Positions 1-12,135 are shown, counted from the stretch's first letter. The stretch is DNA of 64,000 nucleotides from Sodalis endosymbiont of Henestaris halophilus (GCF_900161835.1 NZ_LT897836.1:248001-312000); one strand, 5' to 3'. Numbers and translations are program-made. The notes: generated by a model from the sequence alone, not told the origin.

Positions 1-344
1 AAAACATCTCCTTGATTACCTACCGCTTCAATATAGCGTGAAAAGACATGTGCATATCCGAAATCGTTACTGACACATGATAGATAGCTGGGATCGGAAA
101 TAGCAATAGCTGGATAACCTGGGCGATTTTTGCGATAACGACCGGTTAATTCTTCGGCAAAATGCATCGCGTCACAGTGAGACCCGCCGTTGCCGCAGGC
201 AAGTACTTTTCCGCCGGCTTTAAAAGTATCGGTAATCAGTTTGGCCGCATTTTCAATATACTGAATATGGCGCTCGTCACTAAGAAAATTTTGTAGCGTT
301 TGTAAAGATTCATGAAGTTCGTTGCGGATCATGTCTTGATACAT
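1..344 (-). CDS. gmhA: GmhA, sedoheptulose-7-phosphate isomerase (5' part)
   Basis: Cytoplasmic SIS-fold isomerase that converts sedoheptulose 7-phosphate to D-glycero-D-manno-heptose 7-phosphate, the first step of ADP-heptose synthesis for the LPS inner core. The frame opens at 344 (ATG, preceded by a good AAGGAG Shine-Dalgarno at about 350-355) and runs off the left edge, giving 114 of the family's roughly 192 residues. The start [10 protein letters not shown], the glycine-rich CGNGGSHCD loop (residues 50-58) and the following H61 and E65, which the family uses for metal binding/catalysis, are all present, as is the [11 protein letters not shown] segment. Identity is by close match to the E. 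coli protein as I remember it. Retention implies that heptose-containing LPS is still made. In E. coli gmhA lies a few genes from dnaQ, so the local order is ancestral with fadE and others lost. The 3' part cannot be judged. Confidence 0.95.
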   Translation of the reverse strand, partial: MYQDMIRNELHESLQTLQNFLSDERHIQYIENAAKLITDTFKAGGKVLACGNGGSHCDAMHFAEELTGRYRKNRPGYPAIAISDPSYLSCVSNDFGYAHVFSRYIEAVGNQGDV

Positions 345-2866
345 TAAGTCTCCTTCAATTAAAACGGGAGGATGTATAAATTTTTACGTTTATTTGTTTA
401 CCGAAAAATGTGCATATCGCAAAGAAGCAGTTTGTATAAACCGTCATTAAAAATCTTCATCCTGAAAGATAAAAAAAGGGGGCTATAAGCTATTGACAAC
501 TCTTATAGCTCCAGAGCTGTTATTTGATAAGCATTTTATCGCAATATTTATCAAATAGCATATATAATGCTGGGCACACACTGATTTAGTTAAAGTTTTG
601 AACGTTTAAAGTTTAAGGGAACATAAACCTACAGCAACTTCAGGGGGGTATATGGTGTTTTACCACGCGGTTTAATTCAGCACCGCATTCAACATGACTA
701 AAAAGCTAATAACGCCCTACTTTCCTAAGATTAGGAAAGACTACATAACGATTATCTCCTTTGCTGACACTTTTGATACTATAAAAGTTGCTTATAGGTA
801 ATATTGCTTATATAATATTTCATATCTTTGAATGCATTATTTAACATTTACACAGTGTTATCCACTATTTTTACTGAAATGTTTACATACACTTTAGCAT
901 TCACGATAACTGCATAGCACTAACCTAATATGTGCTATAATATCAAAAAGTTAGCTGGAAATTATAAAACTAAAGTGATGATAATACACACTAACTAAGC
1001 ATATTTGAGGTTTAAATAATAAGGTTTTCTTTTGCCTATCGACACTCGAAACCAAAATATATCTCACTTATCAGTGACGTAATCATCTTTTATGCTAATT
1101 ATTTAAATGTTATTAATTATGCTAATTGTATTCGTTTACTAACGTATTTTACTCATGAGACTTTGTAAAATAACTTATTACTTTTACTACTTTTAATATA
1201 AAGCAGTAGCAGATATTTGGCTATATACATGTTTATTATCATTTATAACTGAAATATTTTTTGATTATAAATACGCTTATCAGAAGTAATATTTAACCAT
1301 AAACACTTTAATGATCAAATAATATCGCGTTATTGTATGATAATATCACCTCTCGATCTGACTGTTTCTGGAATAACAGTCAATTTTACTCGTTTAGCGT
1401 TAAACTTTCTTTATATCTGGTAAAATCAGATGTGAGCTATAAGCAACCCTTTAATATAAAGTAATTATACAAGGATTTTGCATTAATTAAGTTTTGACAA
1501 ACTACTCCCAGTGTCGATTCTGTCGTGAGGATCTTAAATGTTTTACTACATAGCACTATTATTTCAACTGTTACCTAGCACCCGGCTACATACCTTAATT
1601 ATATTATTTGATAACACTACAACTATAGACGGTATTTTGGCTGATATAGTGGATTCTTTTAATAGCTATGGAAAACACACACAGATAGAAGGACGACCCA
1701 ACAACAGCAACTATCTAGCTATCTTGAGCTATTATAACAGTGTATAAAGAGTAAATCAATGTCTAAAACTTACCAAAAACCCATATTAGTTTATAGGCAA
1801 ACAAATTGAGTATCACCTCTAGATAAGCTCTCACTCTTGCTAGTCCAAAAATTAGTAATGTCACAGTACAAACCTAACTAGACTATTTATTTGTAAACTC
1901 GAGGTGAATAAAAACTAACTATCACTATTTCTATAAGCTCTTCCCTGATAGTGAATCAACGTTCTATCCTGACCTCGTGGTTATAAAAGACGACGGAAGA
2001 AATATCTTTGGTATTGATAGAAAACCTACGTAAATATTTCAGGTTAATTTTACCAGGCTGCTTTTAATGACGCCTGAACATCAGATTTATATCTCTTATT
2101 CAGCAATAACATGGACTATAGTTACTGTGATGTAAATTAAAAAATCGAGCACAGCGATATAAATACATATTGAGCTCTGTAGTTATATTTTATCGAAAAA
2201 CATTAAGTTTATATAAGTTAAAGAACGCATTAACCTGTTTAGAATTTATTTTATTTAATACCGCATCTTTTATAATCATAAATTCAATTTATTAAAGTAA
2301 GTTATGATAACTTATAGAGATGTAAACCTTTTCTTCAAGGCAATAGTCTTGACACACTACTCATAGTAAAATACTTAACGTTCATTGCCTTAACTGTATC
2401 TTTATTTAAATAATATTAATTAAAATCTATATGAATATTGCGAGCTGCACTGAAGTTAAAAATGTTCTACTAATAAGATTACTTATAAAATATTAAAAAT
2501 AGCATTACACACTATAACTTAGGTAAGCTCTTATAAATTGCTGCTAAAAACAGGGAGAAAATAGCGAGCACTTAATATGTATTTCTAGCAAGAAAAGACA
2601 AAATCCTGTAATTTGGGAAATACTGAATTCTAGGTTTTTAAGTAGTTAACATTGCAGATGATAATAAACTTTATAATTCTAGCGTAACAGTACAGTGCTC
2701 TAATTAAATAAAGTATTGCAATACTATTACATTTTGTCGCGAATAGAAAGGCGCATAGTAAAATCAAGGGTAAATCACATTTAATGCTTTGGGCGAGTAC
2801 TGAGTTGTTTTTTGATAAATACACAAATGTAGTATCCTGCGTTCATTGCAACCTGCCAAGATAATT
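345..2866. other. Gene-free spacer between gmhA and dnaQ
   Basis: About 2.5 kb of A+T-rich DNA with stops in all frames. The ancestral occupants here (fadE, ivy, and the tRNA-Asp that follows dnaQ in E. coli) were looked for; no tRNA-Asp and no recognisable fadE reading frame is visible. Small inverted repeats occur at about 523-558 (10-bp arms around an AT-rich loop) and about 720-739 (8-bp arms, 4-nt loop). A 25-codon open run near 1946-2022 and a 69-codon frame at 1538-1747 look like chance open frames. Confidence 0.6.
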
Positions 2867-3628
2867 TTATTCGCTTTGCACCGTAATTTCTTTTCGCCAC
2901 AAACAGTTGCCGCTTTTTTTCTGCACTAGATCCAACTGCTTCTCATGGGCTACGACTTCCTCAATGTTAGCATAAACGACCTTCAACGAAGTTCGGGCGC
3001 TATTATGCTTTTTATGCATTTGCACAGAATCCCTTACATCGCGCTGTTTATGCTCCCCTTCCATTACAAAATGCATGGCGGTCTGACTGCTGGTCATTCG
3101 CAAAAAAACAGCCGCTAGGATTTCGGCATCGAGCAAAGCTCCGTGGTAGGTACGTCTACTATTATCGATAAAATAGCGGTCGCACAGTGCGTTCAAACTA
3201 TTGCGTTTACCTGGAAACATTTTACGTGCTAATAGCAAGCTATCCGTGACCTTACACATAGTATCAGTTTTAGCAATGCCTAGATTAAGCATTGAAAACT
3301 CATAATCTATAAAGCCGATATCAAAAGGTGCGTTATGAATTACCAGTTCTCCCCCGCGAATAAACTGCAAAAATTCATCTGCCACCTCCGCAAATGACAA
3401 TTTATCGATTAAAAATTCATCACTGATGCCGTGTATATTGAACGCTTCTGGATCTACGTACCGATCCGGTTTCAGATAAGTATGAAAATGCCGGCCAGTA
3501 AACCGGCGATTGATGACTTCTATCGCGCCAATTTCAATAATTCGGTGTCCTTCGTAGTGGACACCGAATTTGTTTATGCCGGTAGTTTCAGTATCCAGAA
3601 AAATCTGTCGCGTAATGTCCGTGCTCAT
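2867..3628 (-). CDS. dnaQ: DNA polymerase III epsilon subunit (proofreading exonuclease)
   Basis: 3'-5' exonuclease of the replicative polymerase core, which removes misincorporated bases. The DEDDh catalytic set is complete: D12 and E14 in the DTET motif, D103 in HNAPFD, H162 and D167 in the HGALLD segment. The C-terminal part that binds the alpha subunit ends with the usual LDLVQKK..CLWR block, followed by about nine extra residues, so the protein is about 253 aa against 243 in E. coli. Two ATGs lie side by side (3631 and 3628); the second gives the E. coli-like start MSTDITRQ and is used here. No clear Shine-Dalgarno. It is divergent from rnhA with 52 bp between starts, as in E. coli. Oddity: codons 22-32 contain a perfect 12-bp inverted repeat (3539-3570). 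Proofreading therefore appears intact even though spacer DNA is drifting heavily. Confidence 0.97.
   Translation of the reverse strand: MSTDITRQIFLDTETTGINKFGVHYEGHRIIEIGAIEVINRRFTGRHFHTYLKPDRYVDPEAFNIHGISDEFLIDKLSFAEVADEFLQFIRGGELVIHNAPFDIGFIDYEFSMLNLGIAKTDTMCKVTDSLLLARKMFPGKRNSLNALCDRYFIDNSRRTYHGALLDAEILAAVFLRMTSSQTAMHFVMEGEHKQRDVRDSVQMHKKHNSARTSLKVVYANIEEVVAHEKQLDLVQKKSGNCLWRKEITVQSE
3539..3570. repeat. Perfect 12-bp inverted repeat inside dnaQ
   Basis: Arms AATTCGGTGTCC and GGACACCGAATT flank an 8-nt loop. It lies entirely within coding sequence and encodes the conserved FGVHYEGHRII segment. The amino-acid sequence is family-like, so the repeat has been accommodated by synonymous choice and mild substitution. 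Confidence 0.95.
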
Positions 3629-3680
3629 CATGTTTGTTTATGTCAGACTTGAGTTTTAACTTATAGTAAATATATCAGAA

Positions 3681-4172
3681 ATGCGCAAACAAATTGAAAT
3701 TTATATTGATGGTTCGTGCCTAGGAAATCCCGGCCCCGGCGGCTATGGAGCTATATTACGTTATAAACATCATGAAAAAACTTTTAGTGCCGGATATTAC
3801 CTAACCACCAACAACCGCATGGAGTTGATGGCGGCTATCATGGTTCTGGAAACACTTACGGACACCTGCGAAATCGTGCTCAGTACCGACAGTCAATACG
3901 TCCACCAAGGCATTACACAATGGATTCATAATTGGAAAAAGCGGAGCTGGAAAACTGCCGAAAAGAAACCGGTAAAAAATATCGATTTATGGCATAGGTT
4001 AGACGTTGCTATTCAGTCCCATAACTTGCGCTGGGATTGGGTAAAAGGCCATGCTGGTAATCCTGACAATGAACGCTGCGATAAACTAGCAAGCGCCGCC
4101 GCCAGTCATCCAGCGTTAGCTGATACTGGCTATCTAATTGAATTGCAAACTCGTAGTAAACGAGAGAAATAA
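3681..4172 (+). CDS. rnhA: Ribonuclease HI
   Basis: Cytoplasmic endonuclease that cuts the RNA strand of RNA:DNA hybrids (R-loops, Okazaki primers) with two Mg2+ ions. The catalytic residues sit at the E. coli positions: D10 in [16 protein letters not shown]48 in NNRMEL, D70 in STDSQYV, H124 and D134 in NERCDKLA. The basic handle [12 protein letters not shown] (residues 81-92) that grips the hybrid is retained. The protein is 163 aa against 155 in E. coli, owing to a short C-terminal tail ending in basic residues (SKREK). It starts at ATG 3681, 52 bp from the divergent dnaQ start; no Shine-Dalgarno is obvious. The shared 52-bp gap must hold both promoters, as in E. coli, but I cannot pick convincing hexamers. 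Confidence 0.97.
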   Translation: MRKQIEIYIDGSCLGNPGPGGYGAILRYKHHEKTFSAGYYLTTNNRMELMAAIMVLETLTDTCEIVLSTDSQYVHQGITQWIHNWKKRSWKTAEKKPVKNIDLWHRLDVAIQSHNLRWDWVKGHAGNPDNERCDKLASAAASHPALADTGYLIELQTRSKREK

Positions 4173-4203
4173 AAAGTGTTTACTATTCTTTCCAGGCGTG
4201 CAG

Positions 4204-4917
4204 CTATCGGTAACTGCAAGTGGTGACGTTAATCGGCCGTTGCAATTTTTGTTTGGAAACTATCTTTTTCAATAGCGTCAGACTTAAAGGCAACGTTCGT
4301 TTGCGAGAAATTATAACACTCAGACAACCAATAGCGGGACAATGAGTACTGAGGAGCCGTCCTCCTTGAGGACGCCATGGCAACACTTGCAAACAGGTAC
4401 GATATAATACCTCAAAATTCAGCATCCCTAGCCAATCTAACAGTCTCATATGTGTATACATTCGGCTTCTGTATGGCTGATTCTTAAAAAGAATCGGGAA
4501 CATTTTTCTCAATCCCAACAAACTCACTGGATTGAATGTCGTCGTAATAAGCCAACCATCATCAATCAGTACCCGATCTACCTCCCGCAGTAGCCGATGC
4601 GGATCAACCGAATAAGATAAGGTATGAGCCAATAAACAGGCATCTGCTGACTTATTGGCAAAAGGCAATTGGTAAGGATCGGCAATAACGTGCAAATATT
4701 TACCATTTAAGCCCACATTAATCTGATGGGAAATAGCACAACAGCTGGTATCTAGATCCGCGCTCAAAGCGCCGATTTTGAGTAAATGAAAACCAAAAAG
4801 TTTAGGCCACCAGGTTTTCAACCCATGCTCTAGTGTCCGACGATAGTAAACACCAAAAGGAATATCTTCCCATGACGTAGGCGCCAAAATAGTCTTGTTA
4901 ATTTTCGCTGGTTTCAT
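4204..4917 (-). CDS. yafS: YafS-type SAM-dependent methyltransferase
   Basis: Class I methyltransferase of unknown substrate, 237 aa (E. coli YafS 240 aa). The start MKPAKINKTILAPTSWEDIP and the segments HLLKIG..SAD (about 44-55), ADPYQLPFANKSADACLLAHTL (about 79-100) and DPHRLLREVDRVLIDDGWL follow E. coli YafS closely. The last of these is the usual motif after the SAM site (acidic loop, then a hydrophobic strand). The gene lies tail to tail with rnhA (31 bp between stops), in its ancestral place. The neighbour on the far side in E. coli, gloB (divergent), is gone. Its retention in such a reduced genome is slightly surprising for a gene of unknown role. Identity as YafS is firm; function is not known. 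Confidence 0.9.
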   Translation of the reverse strand: MKPAKINKTILAPTSWEDIPFGVYYRRTLEHGLKTWWPKLFGFHLLKIGALSADLDTSCCAISHQINVGLNGKYLHVIADPYQLPFANKSADACLLAHTLSYSVDPHRLLREVDRVLIDDGWLITTTFNPVSLLGLRKMFPILFKNQPYRSRMYTHMRLLDWLGMLNFEVLYRTCLQVLPWRPQGGRLLSTHCPAIGCLSVIISRKRTLPLSLTLLKKIVSKQKLQRPINVTTCSYR

Positions 4918-6389
4918 GTTTTTTATCTTCTAATAAATTATCACAGAGAAGAGTAGGTTAATAAATATTATCAATATGCTAACACTGACAGATAATTACA
5001 TTCGGTTTTACACCATTGCAAAAGCCAATAGCTAGCTGCAAACCATAACTAGGTAACGCTAGGATTATAGGTGCTTATCAATCACTACTTTTACCTATCG
5101 CGATTTATTAACTAATAACATCAAATCATGTAAGAAAAACTACTGACTGAATAACGCATTTTGGTACAAATTTAAAAATCAAACACTAGCACTAACATTA
5201 ATATATGCATGATCAACGAAACTATACTTAGACATTACTGTATAACACCATTTAGCATAATGACATTACTCGTTTATATACTCCGGTATATTGTATTTTA
5301 CAGCGTATTTTAGATTTTGAGCGGTGATACGATGCTTACGAGGATTATAGTTAGATTTTTGAAAGCAAACTAAAGCAAATATAATAACACCTTCTTATAC
5401 ATTTATTTTGATGCACGTGAGTACAAAATTATAACATTAACAATGTGTTATTTTCGACGCGCTCTGTTATCACAAATAGTGATAACACAGGTTATTAACG
5501 TAATATTAAATAGTTACACTTAAATAGGCTCACTTGCCTTCTACACTCTATGTAGATATTCAGCAAATTTTTAACGCTGTCATTGCATTGATTAAAACAC
5601 AAAGAAAATGCTTAATTCGTTTTCCAATAAAACAGGTGTGCTTTTGCGATATTAAGCAAGAAAAACGAGATCATTTCTTATGTTCTTTGTAATAGCTTAT
5701 AACTTTTAAGTGAAGTGGATAGTATGTATGAGATCTCTCTCACATACAAATAAGCACCAGTACAATACTACTATTGTAGTATAATAGTTTTAACTATAAT
5801 CTCCAGGCAGTTAAGAAGAATACAAATAGATCATAACGAAAAGATTAACGATAATCCAAAAAATATAGAGATACAAGATAACTTATTATTCTACGATGAA
5901 ATAAAGAGTTTTTTTTAAAAGGCGTCATCTTTACGATGTAAAATTACTAGCAAAATCATACTACATATGTACTAAAAAGTAAATCATATTAAACAACTAT
6001 CGCTTTTGTCTTTAAAGACACCATCAACTATTAACGCGGCTAATTGTTGACTATCCTTGGCCTATAACAAGCAGTCAAGTAGTTAGATTGTTTATTTTAT
6101 CTATTAACACAAAAAAGAGCAAAAAGCAGCAACCCCAATTTTAGGCCATTGGCCTTGATGTGTGACACTACTATTTCTATTTCAAAAATGATTTTGTTTA
6201 GCAAGTTCATTAAGAACAGCGAATAATTTTGCATCTTATTATTTAAATACAATGCACAACCTACACTTGCGAAGGTGAAGTCGGTTAACTAACCGGCCAA
6301 ACGCAGATAATTGCAATTACTAGCTTTCGCTGATCAAAATGTAAAATTACACAATAACTACAAATGCAACACAACGCCGCTAATTAACT

Positions 6390-6434
6390 AAATGATATTA
6401 TCATTTATGTTTAAAAGCATATGCTTTTAAACAT
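6390..6434. repeat. Two adjoining perfect palindromes (17 and 28 bp)
   Basis: AAATGATA-T-TATCATTT occupies 6390-6406. A 28-bp uninterrupted palindrome follows at once at 6407-6434, its half-site being ATGTTTAAAAGCAT. There are no genes within 1 kb and no T-tract, so it is not an intrinsic terminator. It is far longer than expected by chance. Confidence 0.95.
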
Positions 6435-7026
6435 GTGCTAGAGAATGACAAACCCGTAGCGGCGGTAGCAATTGAATAAGTGCTACACAATACGTTGTAT
6501 GGCATAACAAAACGTTAACACGCTAAATCCTCGCTACCCCTGCAGACATGCATTAACTTAAGTGTGTAGCACACATCCTTAAATATATGCTAAAATAATA
6601 AGAGTATCACTAAAAGGCACGATGTGCAGAGTGCTAACAAAACAATACCCTTAATGTAGGACATAAAAGAGATTTTTTGGCAAACGCCGCTAAACGCAAA
6701 AGACGTCTATGTAAAGGACGTTATGTGCTGAAACAATTGATTGAAAAGTATTCACAATATGCATACGAAACTTAAGCTACTATGATTAATCAACGGCTAA
6801 TTCATATAACAACTACTAATACATAAACAACTACACATTTTGCTGTCGACGACATTTAAAACTTAGAGTTGCACCTGATTATGTTATTGCCTATAGTCAA
6901 AAAAACTGCTATAATATCTGCTTTAATGCCCCCACACATCAACACTATAGTCGGTATTTTATATCAATAATTTGCGATCTAAACGTGATCGAATTCAATT
7001 AGCAATAAATTATGATCTCAGGCCTC

Positions 7027-7046
7027 AGTCATTAGTACTAATGACT
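7027..7046. repeat. 20-bp perfect palindrome
   Basis: Half-site AGTCATTAGT followed directly by its complement, in gene-free DNA. Confidence 0.9.
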
Positions 7047-7649
7047 AGAAGTCGCTCAGGTCGCGATAAAAAATAAAACACAACAGTCGGCCAAGCACCC
7101 GTCTGCACTAATCATCGACAAACCTTACTTTATTAAGTTTGTGATACGTGCAGCAAACCCAATAAAACATTAGCCGGCGCTGTCAGAGCTCCAAGCATTA
7201 AAATCTCCACGCTATAATAACAAAACCACGATGATGAAGAATCTGCTCTTGAATTGGGTATAGCTGTTTACAGTACACATCAATGTACTAGATAAAATCT
7301 ATTGCGTGGATACTGACTACAAATCAGTAGCTTTAAATTAAAAACAAGATACACAAGTGATCAAAGCCCTCTTAACTAATCGTAACAACAGCTAGCACTT
7401 GAGCAATAAAAAGCAACAAACAGGATAAGCGGCGAAAAGGGTAATGGCTTTTGATGAATGCTGGAAAATTAATGCATAATCTAGTCAACTGCCAGATAAA
7501 TGCAAGGTATTAAATCGGATGAGCGCAAGTGTGGTTATTGCTTCTTGCAATAAAACAACTAGGTATTCTACCAAAATTTTGTAGTATCGATAACCAATTG
7601 ATGCACTGCTGTTTGTAGATATTACATACCATTATCCGTAAAAGATAGG

Positions 7650-7683
7650 ATCTTTTACCTCTAACTGACTAGAGGTAAAAGAT
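7650..7683. repeat. Perfect 14-bp inverted repeat, 6-nt loop
   Basis: Arms ATCTTTTACCTCTA and TAGAGGTAAAAGAT around ACTGAC. No neighbouring gene and no T-tract follow it on either strand. Confidence 0.95.
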
Positions 7684-9205
7684 GGAAAATACGTTCAACT
7701 AACTGACAAACTACATATCTAACAACATATGTTTGTGTTGGCAAGATACCCCTATTTATTTAAATACATTTTACGACTGTGGCAGGATTTAAGTTCACTA
7801 TCCGAATCTTATTGATAGACGACTAACTATAATGCATGCTTATAAAAGCTCAGACAGCAAATTCAATGTGTAAGCTAATAAAATATTACTTAGCCACACA
7901 CATAATATATAACAAAACTACCCGCTTTTGTAAGCGTAACCATAGAATACTGCAAACGCACGGCGCCTGCTTTCGTATAGTATATATTTCAACAGTTAGT
8001 AAAGGTTACTGCCGTCATCTATTCTATCCTGACCTTAACTAGACGATGACAGGGAATGATTAGCGCGTCGTAATTAACTACGGCAAATAGACACTGTGAT
8101 TATATTACTAACTGCCAAACTTATTGATCGTAAGAATTTAAAAAGCTAGTAATCGATGACGCATTTAAAATAGAATTAGAAAAAGATGTTAAGAACCAAT
8201 ACACAATAATTTTGTATTGTTAATAGCAATACCAACATTGATAGATATTTGGCGGCACCATTGTACTACAGTAGCAATAGAAAAATTCTATGTAATAATT
8301 ATCGAGTTATCCGTTGTAAAATACTGGTACAGAACTGCCGCCTTTGCTACCCATCGGTATCCTGCCCCTTTTTTTCTCTAATCACGTAGGTACAAAGCGC
8401 TTACGTCACCAACCGATGACATACTTTAATGGGCAACTTACTAGTCCGTTAGCGAAATGTTTGACGAACTTAGCACACAATAAAACGCAGCAAAACGCCT
8501 GTTCTTATATAAAGCAAATTTCACTTATTTCTCTATGAGAGCAATGAAGCTATAATGCTGTTGGCCAATACTACGACTATAATCTAGTTTATATAGTAAA
8601 CTACACCGATCTTTGGAAACTAAACTTACTAATACATCGTACAACTGCTGTATAAAGCACAAAACGCAAAAAAGAACGAACCCCCTTAACAACATACGGG
8701 CCGGTACTCCTTATCCTTATCTAACTTTAGCGCTTAACATATTTAGCTTAAGTAAAAATGACTGTAAAATTTACGGTGTTAGCAATTTCAGCATACGAAA
8801 TAAGTGCTGCTAACTTCTAGCTAGAAATTAACAACCAGATTCATCCAGGTAGTAATAATGATATGATTTTTGAGGAAGAGCGGCGGGTATTAACCATGAA
8901 GTCGATTTCATCGAAACTGTAGTAAAGCATAACACTCACACTAGATTATTAAGCCTTACAAACACAGACCCTAGCTAAAAAAAAGCAATAGCAAAATTGC
9001 CCCACTAAAAATTAGTACCTTGACTCACATGGATTCTACCCAAAAACTATAACTGTGCTAGTTGAGTCAATACTCTGTGCTATGATTCCTAGCGACCAGC
9101 TATAATTGATTGCACTTGAAGTAATATGAGATTTATATTTCATAATAACAGCTATATGTAATCGGTGCAAAAATATTATGCATACCACTAGACGAGTAGT
9201 CTGGG

Positions 9206-9223
9206 AGCACTAATATTAGTGCT
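9206..9223. repeat. 18-bp perfect palindrome with a nearby direct repeat
   Basis: Half-site AGCACTAAT plus its complement. Its right part, ATATTAGTGCTGT (9213-9225), recurs as a direct repeat at 9255-9267. Confidence 0.85.
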
Positions 9224-9988
9224 GTTTATAATAATTTAGTTTAAATACAGCTAGATATTAGTGCTGTAGCTGGTACTTTTCATAAATACCTTAATATAAT
9301 CGACAAATTATGATAAGAACATCGTTTGTAGTATATCCTTATGATTAAACTATTAACTCTATTCACCACTCTGAAAACTAATCACCATTTCGATCTTTTT
9401 AGCTAAAATATTTATCACGCTAGCTTTTGGTAACCCCAAGGAATGGCATAAAGCCGTTAGAAGCGAGAATGCATAACTATCTTTAGTTATTATCTTCATC
9501 TATCACTTTATTTTATGAGCAACGAGCCATACATACATGATACTGCTATTATTTATAATTAAATCTCTTCCCAGCATAGCCAAAGGCACGATAACTCGTA
9601 TTATGAATTGACAAAATTAAATTTACTTTATGCGCACCAATTCAGACACGCTATTAAACCTAATTAAGCTGGTTAAAAGTAAATAAAATTTTATTAACAT
9701 GCACACTTTATTAAATAAAGATTTTTAATCAAATCAATATTAAACATAACTAACTGTTATGTAATTTTTTGTGCGTTACTAATTGTTATTATTATTTTCT
9801 TAATTGGCATGCATAATCAAAATTAATGCTATAGCTATTATATGTTTTATATATTTACTTTTATGAAGCTGACATAATATATCATTTTATTAAATATCCA
9901 AATGCATCAAGCTATTTAATAAATAGTTAATATATTCATAACGTAATTACTGTTATTGAGTTAATCTTTTTAACCCCATTTAATTGAT

Positions 9989-10035
9989 AATGCCTCCTTT
10001 TCGCCACTCTCAAATAGTAGCGAAAAGGAGGCATT
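9989..10035. repeat. Perfect 16-bp inverted repeat, 15-nt loop
   Basis: Arms AATGCCTCCTTTTCGC and GCGAAAAGGAGGCATT. After one mismatch the loop continues with a further ACT/AGT pairing. It is more G+C-rich than its surroundings and isolated from any gene. It could be a surviving small structured RNA, an old terminator, or a palindrome produced during decay. Confidence 0.95.
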
Positions 10036-10753
10036 GTATTTATTCATCGCCAGCCGATATGTTCGTATTTTCAGCAAACTGGCAGATACAGTAATTTTTT
10101 ACAGTAATTAACCACATTTTATTTATATCTCAAACACACATCGTTCTAAATTGAATCAAAATTTCAAATTCTAGTTAACTAGAATTTGACGAATGCTGCA
10201 GATCTTAAATTTTGCTATTTAATACATCGATTTATGCATTACTAACAAATTAGCATTATTAGCTTCTGTACTGCTTACCTAGTTGTCGCATGATGAATTT
10301 TATTCTACTATAATTATTTGTTTTATTTTATTAATTTATAAGGCAAAATTTTGTTCTATTGCCCTGGTATTTAGCCTCTTACAACATAAAGAAACCTTTC
10401 TATTACCATGCTTATAGCGATACTTGAATGTTCTAAAAACTATTAAACATACACGTTATCTTTATTCACGCGTAGGCAACTAATGTGTTATGGCACTATG
10501 TTTACCTAATATATTATTATCAGAGCGTTGCTATCCGCATATACAACACTAGCGCGTGTGGAGGTTGCTGCTAACAATGCTTATAGTCAGCACTGTAGGT
10601 ATCAATAATTTTGATGCTTTTCTTTACTTTTACCAGTATACAAGTTATAATCCACAGTTTCCTGTTAAAATATTTAATATATAAATATAAAATAAAGTAT
10701 GCTGACGGTAGCAACTGCAAGAAGGAATTTTACACGTCCACAGTTGGGTCGTA

Positions 10754-10778
10754 AACCCTGCCATTAAAAGGCAGGGTT
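10754..10778. repeat. G+C-rich 9-bp hairpin, 7-nt loop
   Basis: Arms AACCCTGCC and GGCAGGGTT around ATTAAAA. On the - strand it is followed by TTTACG, so a weak intrinsic terminator for a lost gene is possible, but no gene remains upstream. Confidence 0.85.
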
Positions 10779-10960
10779 ATAATAATGTTCTCTCCTATTT
10801 TGCTTAGGCTTAGTACTGTGTCGGCTCATATTGTATGAGCACCAAAGTGAGTAATAGAAAGTCTACGCTTTAACGTAACAAAAGCAGCATGTCATCCTCG
10901 TATACTAATAAATACGCTAAACGGGGGTGTAAGAGAAGCAAGATTTGCACATCCTTTAGA

Positions 10961-10992
10961 GACCGATGCTGCATCTTTCTGCAGAATCGGTC
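10961..10992. repeat. Hairpin of 7 + 5 bp with one mismatch
   Basis: GACCGAT and ATCGGTC pair, then a G/A mismatch, then CTGCA with TGCAG, around a 6-nt loop. No T-tract. It is the third strong hairpin within about 1 kb. Confidence 0.85.
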
Positions 10993-12109
10993 ATCAAACT
11001 TGACTTAAGTGTTGTGTTATTAATTCATGCCTTGCACGCAAAATTACCTAACACCTTCTTATAAAATAAAAAAGGTAACAACTGCTATTGTCGCTTATCT
11101 TTTCTAGCTATTTAACTGCAAAAATCTTCTTAATATTTTTTTGACAGTTAACTTCTTTCAACGGGTTAATCCCATAAATTACTCCTTCTTTTGTTGTATC
11201 TGCTGAGGATAAAAAAAACCATTCTAAAATAATGCTCGACGAGCACATGGCTAAAAATGTTATCGTTGCAACTTGAATAACAACAAAAGCTTCTTGCGCA
11301 CCAAATTTATCTTCTAGTAGTTTAAAACCTGTTTATATCTTTTGGTCAAAAGTCTAATCTGAGAACGACGTAATAATTAATATAAAATAAACTATTAATG
11401 CAGCCACAGCATTCTTGCAATTATAACTGCTTTAAACTTAGGTTATTAGTAAAACGATAAATAAACCGAAATACAGGAGAGGAAATATCGTCGTAAAGAT
11501 AGCACGATTAAAAACATGTCTCATGTGTAGACTTATTGTGTTATTGATACTCGCAGTTTTGACAGCGAGTAATATCAGAAAAGAATGCTGTCTTACCCGA
11601 AGGATGTACAATACGTTATAAAGTTCTATTAATTACGGTAGTTAGCCATTTAACTACAAGAGACGATTGCGAGAATAAACTCAACTAAGAAAACTACGAG
11701 CACAAGCCTGCAAAGCTTCAACTGCGTACGTCGCAGAAAACACTTAAAGTAGTGCATTCCATAATTTTAGAACATGAGTTAATACAAGGTGCTGGTACTA
11801 AAAATTAACAGAATTAGTTTCAAAGAGGTCACTGCGTGAAGAAGCATATCTTTCCTAACCGCACTACTAGCAAATTACGTACACGCAACTATAACAATAA
11901 CGCACATCTCGATGTTTGTTACCATTTTATCACTCTCCTTGGGCAAGGATTCAAATAGGTTATTAGTATTACTTTCATGCGACAGGCAATCAAAGCTTGC
12001 ATTAATTAGCGCCCTATCAATAAATTTTATGTATATAGTGTTAGGCTATTCAAAGCTAGAATGTTGACTTTTATTTACCTTCAAGAATACATTGAAGCGC
12101 TCGGGACTG

Positions 12110-12135
12110 AAAAACTAGCGCAAGATATTTCTTGC
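12110..12135 (-). terminator. Probable intrinsic terminator of zwf
   Basis: Read on the - strand just past the zwf stop: GCAAGA - AATA - TCTTGC, then GCTAG and a run of five T. The stem is short, so this is a weak but correctly placed terminator. Confidence 0.5.

Noticed and set aside
1538-1747. 69-codon ATG frame
   Set aside because: A+T-driven codon use, no ribosome-binding site, no similarity.
345-2866. tRNA-Asp expected downstream of dnaQ
   Set aside because: No sequence resembling it, intact or decayed, was found.
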